A stretch of DNA of 64,000 nt, taken from contig VAFM01000001.1 of NCBI GenBank assembly GCA_005768725.1, positions 682,001-746,000 of the forward strand, given 5' to 3'. Made by a program: the position numbers and the translations under genes. The DNA is from Blastochloris viridis. Lineage in GTDB: Bacteria > Pseudomonadota > Alphaproteobacteria > UBA2136 > UBA6156. Positions within the stretch are counted from its first letter, which is position 1, and each line of letters starts with the position of its first letter. The notes beneath the pieces were generated by a model. The model was not told where the DNA came from. It made no database searches and saw nothing but the letters and a program-made list of their open reading frames with translations. This document shows positions 7,643-17,728 of the stretch, one piece after another.

Positions 7643-8077
7643 ATGACCCATACCCAACCTCAGACCATCATGGTGGCTGCCTTTTGCGGCACCGGCGCCT
7701 ATCGCGGGCACTGGATCGCCCGCATGCAGGCCGACGGCAAGCTCTCGTTTTTGAGCACCACCCGCGACGTCGGCGAAACCGCCGATGAAGCCGCTGTCCG
7801 CTGCGTCTGCGAAGAACTCTGGCCGGATTGCCCGCTTGGCCCTCACGACTTCACTTTGGTGGGGCACAACAAGCGCCGCAACATCAAGCTGTTCAAGCTG
7901 AACTGGCTTCTGGAACTGCCTGACCTGAACATGGCCGGATTTGCTCTTTCCAGCAATCGCACGCCCACAGCTTCTCCTCTGGGCATGTCGATCCTCAGCC
8001 GTAGGGCCTTTACCAAGGCTTCCGCCTTTGGACGCTATATGTGTCCACAGCCCGCCATGGAGCAGCTTCATGCCTGA
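7643..8077 (+). CDS. Nudix-like protein with a degenerate box (144 residues)
   Basis: The start ATG follows a GGAGG site. The N-terminal half looks like a Nudix fold: a strand MVAAFCGTG, then the box-like GETADEAAVRCVCEELW. This matches the GET..EAAVRE..EE pattern, except that the Arg-Glu is Arg-Cys, while the Glu-Glu pair that binds metal is kept. A VGHNKRRNIKLFKLNWLLELP strand-turn-strand follows. The C-terminus does not continue a recognisable family. It may hydrolyse a nucleoside diphosphate derivative or be catalytically weakened. It is a single-gene unit with its own terminator. Confidence 0.55.
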   Translation: MTHTQPQTIMVAAFCGTGAYRGHWIARMQADGKLSFLSTTRDVGETADEAAVRCVCEELWPDCPLGPHDFTLVGHNKRRNIKLFKLNWLLELPDLNMAGFALSSNRTPTASPLGMSILSRRAFTKASAFGRYMCPQPAMEQLHA

Positions 8078-8093
8078 AACCTGCCAACGACAA

Positions 8094-8126
8094 ACGGCCA
8101 CTTTGCTTTGCAGGTGGCCGTTTTTT
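8094..8126 (+). terminator. Terminator of the Nudix-like gene
   Basis: ACGGCCAC/GTGGCCGT hairpin followed by six T residues. Confidence 0.85.
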
Positions 8127-8147
8127 ATATCGCGTATATGCCTATGT

Positions 8148-8173
8148 AAAAAAAGCGACCCGAAGGTCGCTTT
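8148..8173 (-). terminator. Terminator of the HU gene
   Basis: On the minus strand, GCGACC/GGTCGC with a four-base loop followed by seven T residues, 26 bases after the HU stop codon. Confidence 0.85.
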
Positions 8174-8198
8174 CAGCTTACGCTTTAACTAGCAAAGA

Positions 8199-8471
8199 CT
8201 AGTTAACGGCGTCGCGCAGGCTCTTACCAGCACGGAACTTCGGCTGAGTGGAAGCCGGGATCTTGATGGTTTGGCCGGTGCGCGGGTTACGGCCGGTGGT
8301 GGCCTTACGCTTGGTGGTGGCGAAGGTGCCGAAACCGGTCAGACGGACTTCTTGGCCCTTCTTCAGGCTCTTGGTGATGATGTCAACAAAGCTGTCCAGC
8401 ATGGAAGCGGCTTCGGTCTTGGTGCACTTAGAAGAGTCGGCAATCTTGCTGACGAGTTCTTGCTTGTTCAT
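8199..8471 (-). CDS. hupB: DNA-binding protein HU
   Basis: A 90-residue protein of standard HU length, starting at MNKQELVSKIADSS; six more codons are open upstream but lack family homology. The dimerisation helices are followed by the beta-arm region with GFGTFATTKR and the signature GRNPRTGQTIKIPAS, with the arm Pro intact. HU bends and compacts DNA and supports replication and recombination. It lies downstream of lon, as usual in proteobacteria, but with its own promoter and terminator. Confidence 0.95.
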   Translation of the reverse strand: MNKQELVSKIADSSKCTKTEAASMLDSFVDIITKSLKKGQEVRLTGFGTFATTKRKATTGRNPRTGQTIKIPASTQPKFRAGKSLRDAVN

Positions 8472-8574
8472 GAGGGTGATCCTACTCATTACGGGTTACA
8501 TTGTTTGCATACGGAAAACCTCTTGCGAAGCCTCCCTACCCCGCAGCCAGCTTGGCTTGCCGCGTGATACTCAG

Positions 8575-8603
8575 ATTAAAGTGCTGGTTTTCCGCGGTGT
8601 CAA
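8575..8603 (-). promoter_or_regulatory. Promoter of hupB
   Basis: TTGACA, a 17-base spacer, then TTTAAT, giving a leader of roughly 95 bases before the HU start. Confidence 0.75.
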
Positions 8604-8773
8604 GTGTTTGCTGCAAAAAATCGTATCTCTTTTTTGAGGCCTATCAAGGCTTTCAGGCCCCACCTCCCGGTTTGATAAGTTATGTGTAAGGTTAGGTCTG
8701 ATATGCAAGCTATTGAATTTATTTGCATTAAATAAGTAACTGAGTCTGTTCACTTTGCCAGACAACCGACCGC

Positions 8774-8803
8774 AAAAAGCCCTGTAACAACAGGGCTTTT
8801 TTT
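8774..8803 (-). terminator. Terminator of lon
   Basis: AAGCCCTG/CAGGGCTT hairpin with T-runs on both strands, directly behind the lon stop, so it can act bidirectionally. Confidence 0.8.
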
Positions 8804-8819
8804 GCGCGTTTTTGCCTAC

Positions 8820-11438
8820 TTATCGTGCATAGGCCCCACCCGAACGACCGTTCGGTGCCTTGCGGGCGGGCGTTTTGCTGCGGGTGGGCGCCTTTACAGG
8901 AACCTTTTTACCGCTTTTCGGGGCCGGAGCCGGTGCCTTTTTGGCAGCCGGTTTCGCGGCAACCTTCACCGATTTCGTCTTGGCAGCCGGCTTGGCTTTG
9001 GCCTTAGAGCCACCGCCCTTGCCACCGCCGAAGGGGTTACGCACCAGCGCCTGGGCGAGAACTTCGTCCACGCTGTCGACAATAACCACCTTGAGACCCT
9101 TCTTGATGACCTCCGGCATATCGGCCATGTCCTTCTCGTTTTCACGCGGGATGAACACAGTGGTGATACCGCTACGGAGAGCCGCAAGCAGCTTTTCTTT
9201 CAGACCACCGATCGGCAGGGCACGTCCACGCAGGCTAACTTCACCGGTCATGGCGATGTCATTGCGAACCGCGATACCGGTCAGCACACTTACCAACGCA
9301 GTCACCATAGCCAGACCGGCAGACGGACCGTCTTTCGGGGTCGCGCCATCCGGCACGTGGATGTGGATGTCGTGCTTCTCGTAGAAGTTCTTGGCGATCT
9401 TCAGGTCATCGGCACGTCGGCGCACGTAGGAGGCAGCCGCTTGAATGCTTTCCTGCATCACCTCACCCAGCTTACCGGTGGTGAGCATTTTGCCCTTCCC
9501 GTCCAGCACGGTGGCTTCGATCGGCAGAATGTCGCCGCCGACTTCAGTCCATGCTAAGCCGGTGACCACACCGATCTGGTCTTCGGCATCCTTCACGCCG
9601 TAAGCATATTGGTGCACGCCCAGGTAATCCGGAAGGTTCTTGGCGGTTACGGTAATGGTAAATGCCTTCTCCTTCACAGCCTTGGTTTTGGCCCCCTTAA
9701 CCGCCTTGGCTTGCTTGCCCTTGGCGTTGCGGGTTTCCTTGGTCTGATGCATCAGAATTTCCTTCACGGCTTTTCGGCAGAGAGCATCGACCATGCGCTT
9801 GAGGTTACGCACACCGGCTTCGCGGGTGTAGTAACGCACGATATCGCGCAGGACGTTCTCTTCCAGCTTCAGCTCACCGGGACGCAGACCATTGTCTTCC
9901 ATCGCCTTGGGCATCAGGTGACGACGGGCGATTTCCAGCTTCTCTTCTTCGGTATAACCGGAGAGACGGATGATCTCCATACGGTCGCGCAGCGCCGGCG
10001 GGATGTTGAAGCTGTTAGAGGTACAGATGAACAGCACGTCCGACAGGTCGTAATCCACTTCCAGATAGTGGTCCTGGAAGGTGTGGTTCTGGGCCGGGTC
10101 GAGGACCTCAAGCAGAGCACTTGAAGGATCGCCGCGGAAGTCTTGTCCAAGCTTGTCGATTTCATCCAGCAGGAAGAGTGGGTTCGAGGAATTCGTCTTC
10201 TTGATGTTCTGGATAATCTTACCCGGCAAGGCACCGATATAGGTACGACGGTGACCACGGATCTCAGCTTCATCGCGCACGCCGCCCAGCGCCATACGGA
10301 CGTATTCACGACCGGTGGCCTTGGCAATGCTTTCAGCCAGGCTGGTTTTACCAACACCGGGAGGGCCTACGAGGCAGAGAATCGGACCCTTAAGCTTGCT
10401 GACGCGCTGTTGCACGGCAAGGTATTCGACAATGCGCTCTTTCACCTTTTCCAGACCAAAGTGATCTTCGTTCAGAACCTTCTCGGCAAAGGAGAGATCC
10501 TTCTTCAGCTTGGTGCCCTTGCCCCACGGCAGGCCCAGCAGAACGTCGAGATAGTTACGTACCACAGTCGCTTCGGCCGACATCGGCGACATCATGCGCA
10601 GTTTCTTCAGTTCGGCTTCGGCCTTCTCTTTGGCTTCCTTGCTGAGCTTCAGATCCTTCATCTTCTTCTCATAGTCGCCGAAGTCGCCTTCTTCGCCTTC
10701 GCCCAGTTCCTTCTGGATGGCCTTCATCTGCTCATTCAGGTAGTACTCGCGCTGGCTCTTTTCCATCTGCTTCTTCACGCGGTTGCGGATCTTGCGCTCG
10801 ACGTGCAGCAAGCCAATTTCGCCTTCCATGAACTGGTAGAGTTTTTCCAAACGGTCATCGACAAGGTCGAGCTCCAGCAGTTCCTGCTTCTGCTCGATCT
10901 TAAGGTTTAGGTGACTGGCGATGGTGTCGGCCAGACGGGTCGGCTCGTCGATCGCGGCAAGGCTCACCAGCACTTCCGGCGGAATCTTCTTGTTGAGCTT
11001 TACGTATTCTTCAAACTCGGCCACGACGGTACGAACCAGAGCTTCCAGCTCGGCTTCTTCACCTTCGCGCTCCAGGAAGGTCTCGGCCTTGGCGGTAAAC
11101 ATGGCACCGGCATCGCGGATGTCGGTCAGGCGCACGCGGGTCTGACCTTCGACCAATACCTTCACGGTGCCGTCCGGCAGCTTCAGCATCTGCAGTACGT
11201 TACCCAGACAGCCGACGCGGTAAACGTCGTCCACCGTCGGGTCATCCAGTTCGTCATCACGCTGGGTTACCAGAATAATCTGCTTACTGGCGTTCATAAC
11301 CTCTTCCAAGGCTTTGACGCTTTTCTCACGGCCGACAAACAGCGGCACGATCATGTGCGGAAACACGACGATATTGCGCAGCGGCAATACCGGCAATGTC
11401 GACACATTCTCCGGAGATGATGTTGTGGCTCGTGGCAT
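8820..11438 (-). CDS. lon: ATP-dependent protease Lon with a basic C-terminal extension
   Basis: 872 residues from MPRATTSSPENV, preceded by AGGGGA; the longer frame has 22 extra codons without homology. The N-terminal substrate domain is about 15-215. The AAA+ module has Walker A GPPGVGKT at about 358-365 and LFLLDEIDK at 421-429. The protease domain has catalytic Ser706 (PKDGPSAG) and Lys749 (GGLKEKL). Two oddities stand out: a Lys/Ala-rich insertion at about 566-592 between the AAA+ and protease domains, and a C-terminal tail (about 804-872) of KPAAK/KKAPAP type resembling bacterial histone H1-like sequences. The CIRCE-like operator upstream suggests heat-shock control by HrcA. Confidence 0.96.
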   Translation of the reverse strand: MPRATTSSPENVSTLPVLPLRNIVVFPHMIVPLFVGREKSVKALEEVMNASKQIILVTQRDDELDDPTVDDVYRVGCLGNVLQMLKLPDGTVKVLVEGQTRVRLTDIRDAGAMFTAKAETFLEREGEEAELEALVRTVVAEFEEYVKLNKKIPPEVLVSLAAIDEPTRLADTIASHLNLKIEQKQELLELDLVDDRLEKLYQFMEGEIGLLHVERKIRNRVKKQMEKSQREYYLNEQMKAIQKELGEGEEGDFGDYEKKMKDLKLSKEAKEKAEAELKKLRMMSPMSAEATVVRNYLDVLLGLPWGKGTKLKKDLSFAEKVLNEDHFGLEKVKERIVEYLAVQQRVSKLKGPILCLVGPPGVGKTSLAESIAKATGREYVRMALGGVRDEAEIRGHRRTYIGALPGKIIQNIKKTNSSNPLFLLDEIDKLGQDFRGDPSSALLEVLDPAQNHTFQDHYLEVDYDLSDVLFICTSNSFNIPPALRDRMEIIRLSGYTEEEKLEIARRHLMPKAMEDNGLRPGELKLEENVLRDIVRYYTREAGVRNLKRMVDALCRKAVKEILMHQTKETRNAKGKQAKAVKGAKTKAVKEKAFTITVTAKNLPDYLGVHQYAYGVKDAEDQIGVVTGLAWTEVGGDILPIEATVLDGKGKMLTTGKLGEVMQESIQAAASYVRRRADDLKIAKNFYEKHDIHIHVPDGATPKDGPSAGLAMVTALVSVLTGIAVRNDIAMTGEVSLRGRALPIGGLKEKLLAALRSGITTVFIPRENEKDMADMPEVIKKGLKVVIVDSVDEVLAQALVRNPFGGGKGGGSKAKAKPAAKTKSVKVAAKPAAKKAPAPAPKSGKKVPVKAPTRSKTPARKAPNGRSGGAYAR

Positions 11439-11497
11439 ATGGCGGTTCCCCTGCTTTTTACTATTAGCTTTGTTCTTGGCATTCTTGTTGGCACACT

Positions 11498-11524
11498 CTA
11501 GCACTCAAATATGCCGAGTGACAA
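11498..11524 (-). promoter_or_regulatory. CIRCE-like operator and promoter of lon
   Basis: On the minus strand TTGTCACTC, nine bases, GAGTGCTAG; consensus CIRCE is TTAGCACTC-N9-GAGTGCTAA. The spacer is exactly 9 and the right half is nearly perfect. The same bases give a TTGTCA -35 and a 17-base spacer to a weak -10, CTAGAG. It lies 60 bases before the lon start. CIRCE is the HrcA repressor site. Confidence 0.7.
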
Positions 11525-11719
11525 GAGTTGTTTCGAGATTCTTGTAATAACGACTTTTGGTCTCTTACTCACAAGAAGCACGCACGACCTGCCCGCTTAC
11601 CCCTATGGTGCGAAGGCAGGATTGTATATGCAAGCGGGCATGGCGCATTTTGGTGCATATGTGGGGTGTATTTTGCCATGGGGGTAAGCATTAGCTAAGG
11701 GGGTGTGTCGCCCACGAAA
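11525..11719. other. Intergenic region between lon and clpX
   Basis: No gene seen. It holds two interlocking long-range inverted repeats: GCCCGCTT near 11591 with AAGCGGGC near 11632, and ATATGCA near 11625 with TGCATAT near 11655. They could form a large stem or mark a regulatory site upstream of lon. Confidence 0.35.
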
Positions 11720-11746
11720 CAAAAAGCGGGCCCCTGCCCGCCTTTT
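11720..11746 (-). terminator. Terminator of clpX
   Basis: GGCGGGC/GCCCGC hairpin followed by TTTTTG on the minus strand, 12 bases after the clpX stop. Confidence 0.8.
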
Positions 11747-11757
11747 ATGTGAAGGAT

Positions 11758-13119
<1,362 letters not shown>

Positions 13120-13348
13120 GGGTAAAGGTCGCCTTATTGTGATTGGCGCAGTTTTGGGCATTGGGCCTAGGGTGTCAAGCACCAAAGCCAGTGCCGCTTG
13201 GCTGTAAGACAATGGGGGTGTGGCTTACAGGAACCTGCCAAAGGGTTGTCTTTCGATTTATCCGCTCTACATAGAATGCTACTACAGACTCAGTTCATGA
13301 CTCAACTGGCTTCGGCCGACCCTTTCATCCCCCACTATGGAGACCCTG

Positions 13349-13615
13349 ATGCGCAAGAGCATTATTAATATCCTTTATCGCAATGTTGCCGCCAACCCCG
13401 ACGACATCGTCAAGGAACTGCGCAGCGATGCCACGCTGATCACCGGCAACTGGACACCCCGCTGGGTGGCCAAGGCCTATGCCTGGGTAAGACACCACCC
13501 CCAGGTGGTGAATTACCAGTTGAAGAAGCTGGAAAAGGAAAAGCTGATCGCGGAAAAGAACGCACAGTTCACCCTCACTCAGCTCGGCCAGAGCCAACTC
13601 AGCTCCCATTATTAA
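13349..13615 (+). CDS. Small winged-helix-like hypothetical protein (88 residues)
   Basis: The start at MRKSIINILYRN is chosen because GGAG precedes it by 7 bases; an ATG four codons earlier is possible. The predicted fold is an N-terminal helix region followed by VNYQLKKLEKEKLIAEKNAQFTLT, which looks like the recognition helix and wing of a winged-helix DNA-binding domain. It is encoded between clpX and clpP on the opposite strand. No family recognised; a transcription regulator is a reasonable guess only. Confidence 0.6.
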   Translation: MRKSIINILYRNVAANPDDIVKELRSDATLITGNWTPRWVAKAYAWVRHHPQVVNYQLKKLEKEKLIAEKNAQFTLTQLGQSQLSSHY

Positions 13616-13626
13616 TTCTCCTTACG

Positions 13627-13652
13627 AAAAAGGCGACCCCGCGGCCGCCTTT
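13627..13652 (-). terminator. Terminator of clpP
   Basis: AGGCGGCC/GGTCGCCT-type hairpin followed by five T residues on the minus strand; a second TTAAC/GTTAA stem lies between it and the stop codon. Confidence 0.7.
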
Positions 13653-13673
13653 CAAAAGTCGTCTAACTTAATG

Positions 13674-14285
13674 TTAGGCGGCTTTTTTCTTTTTCGGTTC
13701 GTCGCGGTGGGTAATCACGTGGTCGACCATGCCGTACTTCTTGGCCTGGTCGGCGGTCATGAAGTTATCGCGCTCGGTATCCTTGGCGATGGTGTCCAGC
13801 TTCTGGCCGGTATGCTCGGCCAGAATGTGGTTGATCATGTCGCGGGTACGCTTGATCTCATCGGCCTGAATCAGAATGTCCGTTGCCTGACCCTGCGCGC
13901 CACCCAGCGGCTGGTGAATCATCACGCGGGCGTTGCCCAGCGCATAGCGCTTGCCGGGGGCACCACCGGCCAGCAGCAAAGCACCCATGCTGGCGGCCTG
14001 ACCGACCACAATGGTGGAGACTGGGCACTTGATGTATTGCATGGTATCGTAAATGGCCATACCGGCGGTAACCACGCCACCCGGGCTGTTGATATAGAAG
14101 TTGATCTCGGCGTCCGGGTTTTCGGCTTCCAGGAACAGCAACTGGGCGACAATCAGATTGGCCACGCTGTCTTCCACCTGACCGGTAAGGAAGATGACGC
14201 GCTCTTTCAGCAGGCGGCTGAAGATATCGAAGGAGCGTTCGCCGCGGGCGGTTTGCTCGATCACCATTGGGATGAGGTGGGACAT
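13674..14285 (-). CDS. clpP: ClpP, proteolytic subunit of ClpXP
   Basis: 203 residues, normal length. The serine-protease triad is Ser99 (GQAASMGA), His124 (MIHQPLGG) and Asp173 (TERDNFM). The N-terminal axial-loop residues MIPMV-like ([10 protein letters not shown]) and the handle region are present. It forms a tetradecamer that degrades proteins delivered by ClpX. The C-terminus ends in a Lys-rich KKKKAA tail, slightly longer than usual. Gene order tig-clpP-clpX-lon is conserved, but with two plus-strand genes inserted. Confidence 0.96.
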   Translation of the reverse strand: MSHLIPMVIEQTARGERSFDIFSRLLKERVIFLTGQVEDSVANLIVAQLLFLEAENPDAEINFYINSPGGVVTAGMAIYDTMQYIKCPVSTIVVGQAASMGALLLAGGAPGKRYALGNARVMIHQPLGGAQGQATDILIQADEIKRTRDMINHILAEHTGQKLDTIAKDTERDNFMTADQAKKYGMVDHVITHRDEPKKKKAA

Positions 14286-14408
14286 AGTCTCGTCTTTCTA
14301 TTCTTGAATCTGCTGCGGATGATACGGGCACGAAAGGTTGCCGCCAAGCCCTTTTTGCCGTTAGATGCCGCCGACTTTAAGCAACCCGTCATTTTGAGGA
14401 GATATGTG

Positions 14409-15458
14409 ATGCGTACGCGCCGCCTTGGTAATACCGACCTGATGGTCACCGAAATCTGTTTAGGCACCATGACCTGGGGCAGCAGCCAGAACACCGAAGC
14501 CGACGCCCATGCGCAGATGGACTATGCGTTCGGTGAAGGTGTGACCTTCTGGGACACTGCCGAACTGTACCCGGTAAACCCCACCTGCGCCGAAACCTAT
14601 ACGCTGACCGAGCAGTACATCGGCAAGTGGCTGAGGAAAACCGGCAAGCGCTCCGACATCATTCTGGCCAGCAAGGTTGCCGGTGCCGGCCGTCCTCACA
14701 TCCGTGAAGGCCGTCCATTCACCAAGCAGAGTATTACGGAAGCCCTTGATGGCAGCCTTACGCGTCTGAACACCGACTACCTTGACCTGTACCAGCTGCA
14801 CTGGCCCAACCGCGGCAGCTACCACTTTGGCCAGAACTGGAACTACATGCCGAGCAGTTCCTCCACCGGCCTGATTGTGGATGATATGCTGGATACGCTG
14901 GAAGCGCTGGGCGATGCCGTCAAGGCCGGTAAAATCCGTCACTTCGGGCTTTCAAATGAATCCGCCTGGGGCACCATGGAGTACCTCAAGCTGGCCGATA
15001 AGCACGGTCTGCCGAAGCCGGTGAGCATCCAGAACGAATACAGCCTGATGTACCAATTGCATAATCTGGATATGGCCGAAGTGAGCGTGCGCGAAGGTGT
15101 AAGCCTGCTGCCCTACTCTCCCCTCGCCGCTGGCTGGCTGACCGGAAAATATTACGGTGGCGCCCGCCCGGCAGGCACGCGTTTTGTGCATGAGTCTTAC
15201 AGCAGCAGCCAACGCCTCACCCCGCAGGCCCAGAAAGCGGCTGATGCTTACGTGGACGTAGCCCGCAAGCACGGGCTGGACCCTGCGCAGATGGCGATCG
15301 CCTGGACGCTGACCAAGCCATTCGTGGCCAGCACCATTATCGGTGCCACCACAGTGGAGCAACTGAAGGCGGATATTGATGCCCGCAACGTTGTGTTGAG
15401 CGATGACGTACTAGCCGACCTGATGGCCGTACGCCGCGACTGGCCGATGCCGTACTAA
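14409..15458 (+). CDS. tas: Tas-family NADP(H)-dependent aldo/keto reductase
   Basis: 349 residues from MRTRRLGNTDL, preceded by GAGGAGATA. The protein follows E. coli Tas along its whole length: LGTMTWG, the catalytic Asp/Tyr motif WDTAELYP, the active-site Lys in ASKVAG, YLDLYQLHWP with the catalytic His, and the cofactor-binding tail region ASTIIGATTVEQL. It would reduce aldehydes or ketones with NADPH in the cytoplasm; the physiological substrate is not known. It is divergently placed from clpP and ends in its own small hairpin terminator. Confidence 0.9.
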   Translation: MRTRRLGNTDLMVTEICLGTMTWGSSQNTEADAHAQMDYAFGEGVTFWDTAELYPVNPTCAETYTLTEQYIGKWLRKTGKRSDIILASKVAGAGRPHIREGRPFTKQSITEALDGSLTRLNTDYLDLYQLHWPNRGSYHFGQNWNYMPSSSSTGLIVDDMLDTLEALGDAVKAGKIRHFGLSNESAWGTMEYLKLADKHGLPKPVSIQNEYSLMYQLHNLDMAEVSVREGVSLLPYSPLAAGWLTGKYYGGARPAGTRFVHESYSSSQRLTPQAQKAADAYVDVARKHGLDPAQMAIAWTLTKPFVASTIIGATTVEQLKADIDARNVVLSDDVLADLMAVRRDWPMPY

Positions 15459-15480
15459 CGGTTATTTACTAAAAAAGTGA

Positions 15481-15499
15481 AGGGTCTACGGACCCTTTT
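15481..15499 (+). terminator. Terminator of tas
   Basis: AGGGTC/GACCCT short hairpin with a four-T tail, 22 bases after the stop. Confidence 0.65.
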
Positions 15500-15555
15500 C
15501 TGATGTAATGCATTTTGCTAAACTGAATCATCACGTTGCAGACAGGGAGGTCGTC

Positions 15556-15807
15556 ATGCAATATGCTTACGTTTGTTACTTCATACTCGCCGTCGCTACG
15601 GTCGCTGCACTCTTCACACTACCGCCACTTGTCCGTTGCTGGCACTACCAATACGCTTTTGATGTAGAGCACAACATTTCTTCCCAAAAATCCAAGTTCA
15701 AAAAAGCTCTTGAAGCCTTTTTTGAAACCCTTGGACTCGCGCCGATAGCCGCCTACATCGCAGCCTGTTCGCTCTTCTTGATTATTCTTATCTTGAAGAA
15801 CCTTTAA
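15556..15807 (+). CDS. Small membrane protein (83 residues)
   Basis: The start ATG is 7 bases after AGGGAGG, so the frame's earlier ATG is rejected. Two membrane segments are predicted, at about 4-24 (YVCYFILAVATVAALFTL) and about 60-80 (IAAYIAACSLFLIILILK), with a charged, Lys-rich loop between them (SSQKSKFKKALEAFF). No family recognised. It stands alone before a shared bidirectional terminator. Confidence 0.6.
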   Translation: MQYAYVCYFILAVATVAALFTLPPLVRCWHYQYAFDVEHNISSQKSKFKKALEAFFETLGLAPIAAYIAACSLFLIILILKNL

Positions 15808-15827
15808 CGCTAAGCCTGCATTACAGA

Positions 15828-15860
15828 CGAAAAACCCCGCATTCTTGCGGGGTTTTTCGT
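15828..15860. terminator. Bidirectional terminator between the small membrane gene and tig
   Basis: AAAAACCCCGCA/TGCGGGGTTTTT hairpin with A- and T-runs at both sides. Confidence 0.88.
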
Positions 15861-15870
15861 GCTTCCCAAC

Positions 15871-17223
15871 TTATTGCAGTTCGGTCAGCAGCTCGGTGGA
15901 CGGGATTTCCTTGGTGGTCACGTCGGCCTTTTCGATCAGCCAGCCGGTCACTTTGTCTTCCAGAACCGGGCCGCTCAGTTGCTGGCGGTTGGCCGGGTTG
16001 GCAAAGTACTTGCGGGCTTGGTCAGCTTGCGGGCCAGCAGCGGCGATCTGGGCATTCACAGCCGCTTCGAGATCAGCAGCGTTGACTTCGATCTTCTCCT
16101 GCTTGGCGATGGAGGCCATAACCAGACCCAGGCGCACGCGGCGTTCGGCCAGCGGCTTGAGGGAGGCAATCGCTTCTTCCACGCTGTTGCCGAGAGCTTC
16201 GATCGGCAGGCGGCGTTGTTGCAGTTCCTGCAGTTGGGCACGCCAGAGAGCCTGATGCTCGCTGTTGACTAGGCCTTGCGGCAGGTCGAAGTCCTTGTTG
16301 GCTTCTTCCAGTGCGTCCAGCAGCTGGCGCTTGAGGCGCTGCTCGGTAGCCATGGTCAGGTCGCGTACGGCACCCTTCTTGAGGATGTCCTTGAGAGCAT
16401 CGAGGGTTTCGAAACCAAGTTGCTTGACGCTGTCGTCGCTCAGAGCTTCTTCCTTCGGGGCAGAGATCTCATCGATCTTCAGCTTGAACACTGCCGGCTG
16501 GCTGGCCAGTTCCTTGGCGTGGTAGTCGGCCGGGAAGGTCACCTTCACGTCCACTTCATCACCCACCTTGGCGCCTACCAAAGCGTCTTCAAAGCCCGGA
16601 ATCAGCTGGCCGGAGCCGAGCACGATGCGGAAGTCCTTCAGGTTGCCGCCCGCAAAAGCTTCTTCGCTGCCGTCAGCCTTCACGGTGTAGCCCTGGCCGG
16701 TCACGGTCAGTTGGTCGCCTTGAGCAGCCTTGGCACCTTTTTCCTTCGGAGCGTAGGTGGCCATCTGGCCTTCCAGACGCTTGAGGGCGCTTTGTACCAG
16801 TTCGTCGGACGGCTCAGCGGTTTCCTTGGTCAGCTTAAGGCCGGTGTAGCCCTTGGCGGTGACGTCCGGGTAAATTTCAAATTCGGCAGTGAAAGTGAAG
16901 TCCTGACCTTCAGCAGCCTTGAAGCCTTCTTCCGGGTTGCCAGCGTGGACACGCGGCTGACCAGCGATGCTCAGCTTGTTTTCATCCAGCGCCTTAGGCA
17001 GGAACTGCTGAACGAGGCTTTGGGCCACGTCGGACGCGATCTGGTCGCCCATACGTTCCTTCACAACCTTGGCCGGTACCTTGCCCGGACGGAAACCGGC
17101 AATTTTGACCGTGGAGGTCATGGCGTTGATGCGGTTTTCCATGTGCTTGGCCACTTCAGCAGCCGGAACGGTGACGCTGATGCTGCGGTTAAGGCCTTGG
17201 CCGGTGGTTACTTCGGTTTGCAT
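15871..17223 (-). CDS. tig: Trigger factor, ribosome-bound chaperone and PPIase
   Basis: 450 residues, normal length. The N-terminal ribosome-binding domain has the GFRPGKVP signature at about 43-50. A FKBP-type PPIase domain follows at about 165-245 (GDQLTVTGQGY, GSGQLIPGFEDALVG, VTFPADYHAKELA), then the long helical C-terminal chaperone arms. It binds nascent chains at the ribosome exit. It heads the tig-clpP-clpX-lon neighbourhood, with its own promoter at 17288-17316. Confidence 0.96.
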   Translation of the reverse strand: MQTEVTTGQGLNRSISVTVPAAEVAKHMENRINAMTSTVKIAGFRPGKVPAKVVKERMGDQIASDVAQSLVQQFLPKALDENKLSIAGQPRVHAGNPEEGFKAAEGQDFTFTAEFEIYPDVTAKGYTGLKLTKETAEPSDELVQSALKRLEGQMATYAPKEKGAKAAQGDQLTVTGQGYTVKADGSEEAFAGGNLKDFRIVLGSGQLIPGFEDALVGAKVGDEVDVKVTFPADYHAKELASQPAVFKLKIDEISAPKEEALSDDSVKQLGFETLDALKDILKKGAVRDLTMATEQRLKRQLLDALEEANKDFDLPQGLVNSEHQALWRAQLQELQQRRLPIEALGNSVEEAIASLKPLAERRVRLGLVMASIAKQEKIEVNAADLEAAVNAQIAAAGPQADQARKYFANPANRQQLSGPVLEDKVTGWLIEKADVTTKEIPSTELLTELQ

Positions 17224-17287
17224 AATTGCTTATCCCCCTGAATATTATCCATTTTCGGTATGCGCCTGCATACCGGAATTGCGGGAA

Positions 17288-17316
17288 CTTATAGGTCGGA
17301 ATGCCTTGCAAGGCAA
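17288..17316 (-). promoter_or_regulatory. Promoter of tig
   Basis: TTGCCT, a 17-base spacer, and TATAAG on the minus strand, about 65 bases upstream of the start codon. Confidence 0.7.
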
Positions 17317-17396
17317 GGATTTGGATGCGGTATTCCTGTAAAGTTAGGGGATACTGATAAAAAATGAGGCACATGGCCTCGGAAACTTTTACAAAC

Positions 17397-17473
17397 TGGG
17401 GCGAATGACGGGTTTCGAACCCGCGACACCAGGATCCACAATCCTGTGCTCTACCAACTGAGCTACATCCGCC
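17397..17473 (-). tRNA. tRNA-His (anticodon GTG)
   Basis: Cloverleaf with encoded CCA. Acceptor GCGGATG pairs with CATTCGC, with the His-specific extra G at position -1 opposite C73. The anticodon loop is TTGTGGA. Confidence 0.95.
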
Positions 17474-17570
17474 ACCGGTGTGCAGAGCCGTATGTGCCGC
17501 ATATTGATCTGTTTGGCAAGACCTTGCGGGCGCAAAAATAAATCTCTCCGACGATTATTGGCCTGCGGGA

Positions 17571-17599
17571 TTGGCAGACGACCGTTTTTCCCCTACAAA
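17571..17599 (+). promoter_or_regulatory. Promoter of tRNA-Leu
   Basis: TTGGCA, 17-base spacer, TACAAA, ending 9 bases before the mature tRNA. Confidence 0.75.
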
Positions 17600-17608
17600 G
17601 CACTCCGT

Positions 17609-17693
<85 letters not shown>

Positions 17694-17701
17694 GAGAATT
17701 T

Positions 17702-17727
17702 AAAAGCCCCGGTTAAGGGGTTTTTTT
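17702..17727 (+). terminator. Terminator of tRNA-Leu
   Basis: AAGCCCC/GGGGTTT hairpin and a run of seven T residues, 10 bases after the tRNA. Confidence 0.8.
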
Positions 17728-17728
17728 G

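Noticed and set aside
13671..14408. N-terminal extension of the Tas reductase frame
   Set aside because: It is antisense to clpP; a strong ribosome-binding site and full homology begin at 14409.
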